Positions 48,601-60,100 of a stretch of 64,000 nt of DNA are shown piece after piece (positions within the stretch are counted from its first letter, which is position 1; every line of letters begins with the position of its first letter). The DNA is from Macrotis lagotis (Eukaryota; Chordata; Mammalia; Peramelemorphia; Peramelidae): assembly GCF_037893015.1 (NCBI RefSeq), contig NC_133665.1, forward strand, positions 196,824,714-196,888,713, written 5' to 3'. The notes beneath the pieces are model-generated. The model was not told where the DNA came from, did not search any database, and saw only the letters and a list, made by a program, of their open reading frames with translations. The translations under genes were made by a program, and so were the position numbers.

Positions 48601-51084
48601 AATGCTGCTCAAAGAAATGACCAACAGGATGCTCTCAGTAAAAACGTACATGATCAGAGGCAATGGGAAATGTGCTAGATACAGTACAGGGATATTGCAG
48701 GATGCTCAGCTGTGAATGACCTAAGTAACCTTTTCTCAGCAATGCTGTGTCCCAAGTGAACTGAAGAATTTATGATAAAAGAATACTATTCATTCCAAAA
48801 CTAGAATGGATGATAAATGAATACAGGAATAATTTTTAACTTTATTTTTCTTGAGTTTTCTCTTTTTTTTGGGGGGGGGTGTTATGTTTACTTTTATAAA
48901 ATGACTATTGTCATGTTAAAATGTTTATGTAATGAAAGAAATAAAAGTACCCAAAATATCACATTTTAAAACCAAGTCATTGTGTGGCCTGTGGGTCACA
49001 AATGTATGAATTTGATACTACTGTTGTTTATACTTATATACTAGGGGAACTTTTAAAAGCATAAACAATCTATAAAATGTTACTGCAACAAAATTCTTGG
49101 AGGAGAATGGGAGATTTTATTATTACATATGAATAGGGGAAGATTTTTTTTAACCATACAGGAAAGAAGTAATTATTAAAGATAAGAACAATTCCTTCTA
49201 TCTAATTTATAAGCATTTGTACAAATTAAATCACTGTGAGTAAATTAAATGAAAAAAGCTTATAGGATGGAAAAATATTTGCATGGAGTTTCTGTAATAA
49301 AGGTCTGAAATAAAAAATTCCATAGGGGAATGATACAAATATGTAAGAATAAGAGAGCTTTTTTCAATAGTCATGATCTGCAAATATGAAGTTTTCAAAA
49401 GAAGAAAGACTAATTATCAATAGTTAAACTACCAGCAATCATGTGAAAAATTATTCTCTGTCTTCACAGAAACACACACAAATTAAGAATAACTTGGATA
49501 TGTGGATTCAAACATTTCAAAACAGCAAAGATTTTTACAAAGATTGTAAAAATTCAGCTTTCGGAATTGTGGGAAGGCAGATAGGTTAATTCATTGCTGG
49601 GTGAAACTTTGAATCAATCTAATCACTCTGGTGAGCAATTATGTAAAAAAATATAAAGGTGTTCACATTCTTTCAACTAGAGATTATACTCCCAGAAAGT
49701 TATTAGCAGCAAGAAAAGAGCCATAGCCACAAACATGTGAACGGGAGGAGGGATTAAAGACCAGTGGATAAACTAGCAGACAACACCTAGAATGTAGTGA
49801 ACAGTTCAATGATAACACCGGAAAAGGTCCATGACCTTTCAGCCTGGAGTCCATGACGCTCCCTCCCCGTTTATACCCTAACTAAATATGTTCTCTAAAT
49901 GGCTGTCTCTCAAGTTGTGTTTGTAGGTACTTTCCTTTAATGTGTTGGCAGTGGGTCCCAGGTTTATGAGAAAATGCTCTTTTGATAATTTCCAGAAGTT
50001 CACTAAGAGCCTTTGCTTAGAATTCATTGTATCTTAGGACTGATGTGGAAATATAAACACACTGGTAGGGGATTCTACACAATGGTTTTGAGCAAATATG
50101 GATGGCTAGAATTTCTTGAATCTAGCACAGTTTTGAGGCCCAGTCACGTGAGAGAGGGTAACCCAGATGGTACATGGGGAAAGTCTTAAAAACGCTGGGC
50201 TTGACAGCGTTTAGAAGATGGAAGCTCCTACTTGCTGAAGCATTCCCCCTCCCCTCAGGTCTGAGAATGATTCCAAGCAATATCTTACAAAGTAAGTCCA
50301 AGACCATGCAATGCTTACAGGGTCTCTTTTCACGAGGTCAGGATTGGGCACCACTGCAATGAGATGGACAATTGTGAACACAGAGTTCAGCACGTAAGAG
50401 AAGAACAAGTTCTTGTGCAGTGTGATCCTCTGGCAGCTGAGGCTCCTGAAAGACAGGGGACAAGGGGATGTATTAGTGACTGCTGAAGCCAGGGCATCCT
50501 GGCCCTCACCTAACCTGTGGATGTCTGGAAAAGAGGTAAGGCCTGGAGCCTCCTTCCCCTTGGGCTCGTCATCCTGCGGAGGAAATCTGAGCTGCTGAGG
50601 ACACTGAGAAGGAAAGACTCCAGCTTCAGAGTCAGCAGACCCCACTTCAAGCCTGGTTTTTCATTAACTGTGCAGTCCTGGGGAAAATGAAATCTTTACA
50701 GGCCTGCCCCTTTCCCAAGATGGTGGTGAGGGTCCAGGCCAGGGGGAGAGAAGAGGCCTGAGCTCTCTTGCTCTCTACTGGAAAGCTCAGGCGGCCTGCT
50801 GAAATGCAATGAGAACCACCCAAGCTGTGAGCCCCCACCTGGCTTCCTTCAGAAACCAAAACTGGAGAAATAAAACTGAACTTCAGGAGATAAAGGTCCA
50901 TGCAACTATCCCTCCCCTCCTGAGTGTGTGTATGTGTGTAGAGGGTGGCACACCTCTGGGTATCTCTCTGTAGTGTGATAGTCTGAGTTCTCTCCAATTA
51001 GAAACCACATCCCAAAATGGAACCTCTCTAATAGGGTGAAAAAAATCCAGACATATGGCCATTATAGACTACATGAATGCTAGT

Positions 51085-51124
<40 letters not shown>

Positions 51125-54100
51125 TTCACAGGGTCTGTGGCCCTCAGCAACACATACATGATTTACATGAACACACACATCTTCAAATCCACATAGGGTG
51201 ACATGGAGAGGGGGTTGATCTTGCCAGGAGTCCTCCAACTGCCTAGGTGACCCTGAGTAGTTCACTGTCAGTGCCCCAAGCACCTCTTCATGACTCTAAG
51301 GTCTTCTGGATACTGAGTTACATCAATGGAGGGAACTTCCATATCTGGACAAAAATGCACTGATAAAATCCTGCACCATGAGGTTGATATGCAAAATGCT
51401 TTTGAGAATTTCTTGACAGTCCTTGAGATCAATGTAAATAAAGGTTATTTGGACAGCCACCCCCCCAAGCCTTGTACCCTTCTCCCCTGAGCTCAATCCC
51501 CTGCCTCTCAAATTGAGCTCCCTGTGTGTGTGATTTCCTTCCTTCTCTGTACCCCAGATCCCTGACCTATCAAACAAGGAAGTTGGGCAGAAGTTTTCAT
51601 TTCTCTGATCCCCATATCAGGAGGGTGAGGTTGAAGGACCCCTGTGATTGTGGGTGTCTATGTGTGACCATGAACAATACAAGTATACATATTGGAGGCT
51701 TGGCCTTATTAGAGTCCTCATTCCTAGACAAGAATTTTTAGATTATGATGCTGACTTTATAGATAAGGAAACTGAGTCTGTGTGGGATTAAGAGAGTTGT
51801 CTTGGGGTTGCAAAGTTAGGCAGGATTCAAATTCAGATCTTGATTCCAAGCCCAGAGCTCTAAACAAACTGCCCTAAAAATAAGTAGTGCCTGTCCTAAG
51901 CCTGGGTCTGTCATCCCAGAGTGCAGTTGGGAAGCCCAAGTCTGGAAGAACTGATGCCCCCAAGGAGCCCTGAGATCATTTGATCTGGCATCAAGCCCAG
52001 ACAAGAGAGAACACAACACCACTGGGACTTGAATTGGCCAAGACATTAGGACTCCTGGTTGGGGGGGCGGGGAAACCAGGATTCTGGAGAGGAAATTGTT
52101 AGAAAGGCAGCTTTACCCCCATGGACAAAACTATTCTTAGCAGCTCTATTTGTAGTGTCAAAGAACTGGAAATTGAGAGGATGCCCATCCATTGGGGAAT
52201 GGCTGGACAAGTTATGATATATGAATGTGATGGAGTATTATTGTTCTGTAAGAAATTCTGAATGGTCTGACCTCAGAAAAGCCTGGAAAGACTTGCTCTA
52301 TCTGATGCTGAGTGTAGTGAGCAGAGCCAGGGGAGCACTGGATAATATTCTTTTTTTTAAAAGGAGATTTATTTATTTATTTTGAATTTTACAATTCCCC
52401 CCCCATCTCGCTTCCCTCCCCCACCCCTCCACAGAAGGCAGTCTGTTAGTCTTTATATTGTTTCCATGATATACATTGATCTGAACTGAATGTGATGAGA
52501 GAGAGAAATCATGTCCTTAAGAAAAAAAGTATAAGACATAGCAAAATTACATAATAAAATAATGGTTTTAAGGGTAATTTGGTCTTTGTTCAAACTCCCC
52601 AGTTCTTTCTTAGGATACAAATGGTTTTCTCCATCATAGACAGCCCCAAATTGTCCCTGGTTGTTCCAATGATGGAATAGGTAAGTCCATCAAGGTTGAT
52701 CATCCCCCCATGTTGCTGTTAGGGTGTACAGTGTTCTTCTGGTTCTGCTCATCTCACTCAGCATCAGTTCATGCAAATCCCTCCAGGCTTCTCTGAGTTC
52801 CCATCCCTCCTGGTTTCTAATAGAACAATAGTGTTCCATGACATTCATGTACCACAGTTTGCTAAGCCATTCCCCAGTTGAAGGACATTACTTAATTTCC
52901 ATTTCTTTGCCACCACAAACAGGGCTGCTATGAATATTTTTGTACAAGCGATGTTTTTACCCTTTTTCATTATCTCTTCAGGGTACAGGCCCAGTAGTGG
53001 TATTGCTAGATCAAAGGGTATGCACATTTTTGTTACCCTTTGGACGCAATTCCAAATTGCTATCCAGAAAGGTTGGATGAGTTTACAGCTCCACCAACAA
53101 TGTATTAGTGTCCCAGAGTTTCCACATCCCTTCCAACATTTATCATTGTCCTTTCTGGTTGGATGATGTTCTTTAACACTGTTGAGTTCAGTGATCCGGG
53201 GACAATCCTGAGACACTTGTGATTAGAAATTGCCTTCCATTTCTAGAGCTATGGTGTCTGACTCCAGACCAAAGCTGACTCTATTTAATTTTTAAACATT
53301 TTTATGTTTTCCCCCCTTCAATTCTGATTCTTCTTTCACATGACTAATTTGGAAATATGGATTATACATGGTTGCTCCCTGTTAGGGGGAGGTGGGGAAG
53401 AGGAGAGAGGGGGATATGGGACTCAAAATCTTACAAAGGAATGAATATTGAAAGCTAGCTTTTCTTATAGTTGGAATAATAAATAAATTTATAAAAAATA
53501 GAAGTGCAACTTTAGGGAGTTCCATTAAATCCTGCCTCCTTTCTTTCTTGTTGCAACTATGACAGAGAAGGTATGAAGCCTGGAGGGATGCCCCCTTCTT
53601 GCCAACCCACTCAATATTTAAGCCTGGGCACTGGTGGAGGCAGGAATGCCATGTCATGCCTCTGACTGGGAAGAACTATTTCTGTTAGGCTAGAACTTGA
53701 CCAGAGGTCTGTAAAGGGCAGAGTTGGAATGGGTCAGTCCTTTCCTTTATGGATAGAGAATTTGAGGCTCAGAGAAGCAAGCTTGCCCAAGTTTGCGTAG
53801 GTAATAAGGGGGGCAAGGCTGGGATTTGAACCCAGGGCTGCTTACCACTGTCTCCATACATTCACATGGGAGAGAATCCTCTGGAAACCACTTCCAGGTG
53901 CTTATTTTAACCTCATAATTCCAGGAATTCTGCCATCTCCTCCCGGCTGTTTTGATAGGGCTGAGCCAATGAGAAGGAAGGAAGAGCTTTCATTCCCATC
54001 CACAGATCACCCTGGGTGGGAGGGGAGTTGGGCATTAAGAATCCAGACTGTGTTTGACTGAGCCTGTGGCATCCCAGGGCATGCCAGTCCTGGCCCCCCA

Positions 54101-57100
54101 AGCTGATCAGCTACAGTTTGGGCTCCCAAGGGTTACAGAGAACAAATGGGAAGTAAAGAAAGGGAAGGGGTTCCCAGGGTACACTGGGAGAACTCAGGAA
54201 GGAGGAGCACATGGCAAGGGGGGCAAGGAAGAAGCTGGGAGGCTGCAAACACCCCCCCTCCACCCCCAGGCCTCTCCCTGCCAGGGCTGTGGCAGGATCA
54301 AATGAGATCCTAATTACTAAGAGCTTAGTCCAGCGTCTGGGAGAGGGGAGAGTTCCATCAGCACTATTGATGATCATTAGTCTGGGCAATAGGCAGGGCT
54401 TCCTGCTGGGTCTGCTCTGGGAAGGCAGATTAAGGCACTTTCCTTTGTGCCCCCGCAGGGCACTGGGCAAGCCCCTACTCCCTCCCAGGAACAGGCCTCC
54501 ATGAGAAGAGAACCTTGAACTCAGCCTGGGAGCCAGCCCTCACCAGCAGAAATCTGGAGCCAAGGCTCAGGATGCCCTGACAAGGGCCCCACCTGGCTGG
54601 CTCCTTTCCGGCCTGGCCCTTCTCATCGATGTCAGGCTCTTCCCCCTCGCATTTTGTTCCCATGAAGTATAAGAACCTCCATCTGCTAGGCTCCCCTGAA
54701 GGTCTGTGGTGCAGAGGATCTGGTGAGAGAGCTGCTAGGTAGGGGTAGTGACAGCTAGGGCATATATCACCAAGGGGCTGGGTACTTCCAGGCAGGGGCA
54801 TGCATGATCATGGTGCCAGGTGCTGCCAGGCAGGGTGCATGTGACAGTGGTGCTAGGTAGAATGTACATCATCATGGGGCCAGGCTCTGCCAGTTTGGGG
54901 CACACATTCCCAGGTGCTGTGCAAAAGCTTTCTGTCTCAGGAGCGCTGGTGGATGGTGTCTGGCAATAAGCCGGGATCTGATGGTGACCAGTGGCCCTGG
55001 CAAACCCTTATTTCATGGCTTCCAGAGTCCCTACCTCTGGATAGATGACATTTCTTGAGCGGGGTGATGCCTGCTTCCTGCCTCTGTGACCCTGGACCAG
55101 TCTCTTCACCACCACGGCCGCCATGTTTTCATCCATAATTGGACCTCAGGCCCCTTCTAGCTTTAGAGTGGCCTTAATTCTGGGGTCCTGCTTTTGCAGA
55201 CTGGTGGACATGTGGGCTGCCCCACAGCAGTTGGCAGTACCAAGTCATCCACACCGCATATAAGGTAGCGCACACTTGGTGGGGTCGTTTTCAGTTGCGT
55301 CTGACTCTTCGCGGCCCTGTGTGGGCTTTTCTTGGCATTGATAACAGAGTGTTTGCCATTTCCTCCTCCAGCCCACTTAACAGATGAGGAAACTGAGGCA
55401 AGCAGGGTTGCCTGGGGGTTAGGGTGTGAGGAAGGAGTCTGTCTCTCTCCATTGGGTCAGGGGGTGGTGCATTCTGGCCCAGCCATGGACACAGTAATAT
55501 GCAGATTACCTCATCCAACACGTGTCACCCATATGTTACCACCTTGTGTCTCCAATGAAACACGGAGAGGTGGGGCGTGGCTTCTCTGTCCCCTCAGGCC
55601 CAGGCCCAGGGCTCCTGGCTATCCCTCCTGGGTCCCTCCTGAGCCCAGTCAGTCTCTGTTACCCAGGTCTTCCTTCAAATCCTCCTGACCAGGCTCTTCA
55701 CAGCATCGTGGGGAGCACGAGGAGGCCGGAACTTGAAAAGTCTGGACAAATAGCTTGGTGGGGTGGACAGAGAGAGTTCATTCGGAGACCCAGCCCAGCA
55801 TCCAGGGCTTCTGTGGTATGTATGTCATTTCTGCTTTCCACTGAGCTTTAGATGACAAGATTCTTAGACAGTGGATGTGTTGGTCAACAATCAAGCCTTT
55901 GGTATGTGCCAGCTAGATGGCAAGTGAATAGAGCATTGGCCCTGGAGTCAGGACCTGAGTTCCAATCCAACTTCAGACACTTATTTTGTGACCTTAGGCA
56001 AGTCACTTAACCTTGATTGCCTCACAGCCAGGGCCATCCCCAGTCATCCTGATTTATATCTGGCCCCTGGGCTCAGATGGCTCTGGAGGAGAAAGTGAGG
56101 CTGATGACATAGCACACCTCACTCAAATCCAATTCATGTGCATATCCAAGGCCTGATGTCATGGTCTTCTTTGAGATCAAAGGGCAGACCTCACCATCAT
56201 CCCTCTGTGTCAAGACCAGAGATCTCTCCTGATCATGGTCACTTGCCTTTAGAAACTGTCTGGACCAGGCCTCTCTCCAGGTGGCTCTGACCAGGGCAGA
56301 GAGTGGGGGACAAGTCCCTGGTTCCTTGCCTAGCACTTCCACTCACCCCCAGATCCCAAACTGCACCTGGTCATGCCTTCCTTGCCCTGGATGGAAGAGA
56401 CAAGAGCAGAGGAAAGAGAAGAGAAGAGAACAAAGCCCCTTCCCCAGCCCAGGTAAATGAAGTCTCTTTGAGACCTGGCTACTGCTGGTGTCCCCTCTCA
56501 CCATGCTGGCCGAACTTTTCTAGCATTGCCCCTCCATTCTCTACACCCTGACTGTCGGGGCCAGAAGACAAACTTGCCTTGTTCCCATCACCAACCCTTG
56601 CTGCTGCTATCTCTCTGTGAGTCTTGTGTAAGTCATAACTGTGCAGGGAGTTCAGTTGCATCACTAGCACTTGAGCAGGGATTCCTCACCTTCTGGGAGC
56701 CTTGCCTCTGGCAGCAGCTGACAATGGCTTCGAAGGCCATTATCAAAATTAGGGTTTGAAAAGCTTAAAGTAAAAGGCCCATTAAACTTGGTGGAGTGAA
56801 AGTTAGATGCCCCCTTTTCCCATCCAAGTTCTCTGACTCCCTGAAGTCTCTCCACGCCCCCTTGAGGTCTGGACACTCCAGATGAAGACTTCCTGTTGGA
56901 GAGCTTCTTAAACTAGCCTGGTGCTGTCCTCCTTTGTTTTACTGTCCACCTAGAGGATTCAACTTGGCAGTCATTGGCTGGGCATGCCAGGGTTTTCCTC
57001 CAACTCCAGTCCCACTCTCTGTAGTCATCTTCCTTAATGCTGCTAATGCCTTTCCATCAATGATTATTTTCAAATGACTCTATTTGGATCATATTTGTGC

Positions 57101-60100
57101 ATCATCACTAGCACCTACTATGTGCTAAAGGCTTGACCAATATTCATTTGATCCTTAAAACAGTCCTAGGAGGGAGATACTATGTTATTCCCATTTTACA
57201 GATGAGGAAACAGAGGCAAACAAGGTGAATTGTCCAAGGTAACACAGGAATCTTCTTGATTTCAGTCCCAGCACTCTCTCTGCTGTGCTATCATCTCCTT
57301 CCCTAGCCTGTGAACAGGGATTGCCTTTTACTTCCTTTGTACCCCTTCTCTTAACATAATGTATAAGACATAGTAGGGGGTGGCTAGGTGGCGTAGTGGA
57401 TAAAGCACCAGCCTTGGAGTCAGGAGTACCTGGGTTCAAATCCAGTCTCAGACACTTAATAATTACCTAGCTGTGTGGCCTTGGGCAAGTCACTTAATCC
57501 TATTTGCCTTGCAAAAACCTAAAAAAAAAGACATAGTAGGAATTGAATAAATCCCAGTTGGCCAACCGTGTGCCTTCTGGATCCATTAAGCCCTTCTGGA
57601 GACATCCTCCAGTCAACTTGATTTATTTGCTTGCAGCTTATACCTGGTCCACGTGTACACAGAGCTTTGAGGCAGGCTCATTTCTTGGATTTTTGTCTTC
57701 TTGGAATTTCTGGGCATTCCCTGCTCTGCTCCTGAGGCTGATGAGATTCTGCTCCTGGCTATAAAGAAATCATTTTCTTCTTCCCACTTCATTTTGGAGC
57801 AGGAGAGCTAATACTGGAAGCCCTGGAACTCAATTTCTCGAGTTCCTTAACCTTGGACCAGTGATTGAGACTCTCCGGCTCATTTTTCTCATTTGTGAAA
57901 TGAGCGGTCGGCCCAGCTAATCTCTACAGCCTCTCCTGGCTCTCAATTTCTCCTGCTTAGAAGTAACATTCATTTGGCATTCAGACCCAGATCATTCTAA
58001 GGGAGGGTGTGATCCAATAAGTGCATCTCACAGCTACATTCCAGTCTGAAACCGTCCTGGCTGTGAATGTGCCTTAAGATGGATGGTGCCTAGTCTCCTG
58101 GGGTTCATGACATGAAGGGCAGCAGGGGCACTTGGCATCCCCCTGGTGTTTCTGTCAAGAGGCTGCTATGAAAACCCTGAGGGTCAAGCCCTCTGGAGAT
58201 CTCTTTGGGGATGCCAAGGGACAGTTAGCCTTGCTGCTGTGACTTCCTAAAGATCATCCTTTAACTCTGGGCCTTAGACACTGGGCTTGTGCACTTCTGA
58301 TGGCAACAAGGCAGGACAATGGTGCTGCCTACTCCAAGGTGAAGTCCATCCTCCAGTGCCAGCTCAGAGCCATGTGGGTTCTGTTGCTCCCCTTCAATTG
58401 AGAGGATGACCTGGGGAGTCAAGGCTGCCTGGGAAACAAAGGGCTCATTTTTATCCTTTTGCAGAATGTTTTGGCCTCAAGCTGCCTCTCCTTCCATGCC
58501 ATGGAGATTTCCATTGCTTGAATCCCATGTGAGCATCTTTCTTGAGATTTTTAAAATCAATACTTTCCTTTTTTATGTTGGAGAAAACAATTTTGGAGTA
58601 CTAGGAAACAGTATTTTAATATCCACATTGAGTTTGGCAGATTATAGAAATCAATGTTGTCTCCTGTGGTTGAGAATGCCACTCCTCCCTCCTACATAGT
58701 ATAACATAATTATAGTGACGTTCAGAGCCAGAAAGAAAAGAGGAGAAAAAGGAACAAAGAGAGGGCTCCCCAAGAGTGCCTTTGGGCAGGGGAAGCCTAT
58801 TTTGAATCACTGTTGTGAATAATCAGCCCCGAGAGTACATGTATATGGGCTGGGATGAGTGGGAGACTTGACATGCCCCAAAAAACTCTTTTCTCTCTAC
58901 TCCTCACAATACAAGGAAGGTGCAGAATCTTGGGCTCCTTCCACCATAAATACAAGTCAATGGTACCCATCACAAACCAGAGGGGTTATATTGCCCCCAC
59001 TCAACCAGGAACCCCACACATGTGACCAGTCTTAGCATCAACTCAAATCCACTCGGTTTCACATCCACTTTTGGCTCCCTCACCTTGCACTAGTCATTGA
59101 GCCATTCCTTAGCCCAACTTTTGTAAGTGCCTTTTAGATGCTGTCCTCACTATCTTCCTTTCTGGTCTGGACTTGACCTCCAGGGCTGGCATTCACCACT
59201 CCTTAACTTTTTGTCATGTGTGTTTGGGGGGCACAAATCTGCCTTAAATAGCCAGTTTGCATTTTAACATTAATCCATCCAAACATTTTCTAACTTGGAA
59301 AGATGTCTAAACTGGCATCTCTTCTCAGTGCTGTCCAACGCCCAAAATGACCTCAGCTAACACTTAGAGGAGTTTTTGCTTATTTGTTTGTTTATAGTTT
59401 CCCTCTCAGAGTACTTTTCCTTACAAGTAAAACGACTGGCAAGCTAAGGCATGGCTACCTTGGGCTCACTCATCCTCTCCACCCTGATCTTCAGCAAAGG
59501 CTCCTAGAGATGACTTTCCCAAACCTGCCTTCCATTGAAACATGTTATTTCTGAGCCCAGACACTAATTATCTTCTGTGATTGTGGATGGTCCCTAAGGT
59601 AACAGAATCAGACAATTAAGATCTGGACAGTGTCTTAGAGACCCTCTCTTTGTATCAATGAGGAAGCTGCTGTGGAGCGTGGATTAACTTCCTTGGCTGG
59701 ACACATACAGGGTGTGGATCACTGGGGATTGACTCATATAAAAGCAGCCACTTCTGATATAACCTACCTCTTGCTCCTATACCTTGCCACAATGTTGTTG
59801 CTCCTTCCTAGTAAAGGATAGGCATTGCCTACTGCTTTTCTCTTGGCATATAATCAATCGAGACAATCAAATACTACAAAGCAATAATAAACAATAAATA
59901 TTTAAATGTCAGCTTGTCCCAGACTCCTTCAGTCCACAGACCACAGATGATCAGTTTTGAACCCAGGAATTTTAGAGAAGACACAGTTTGAGATTATTCA
60001 GATCTCCAAAGACACCACTCCTTTGAAGTTTCCTAATCAGTGTTGGAAAACAATGGCATTAACTCAAGGTGGCAATGCAATCATAACTATGAATTTTATC

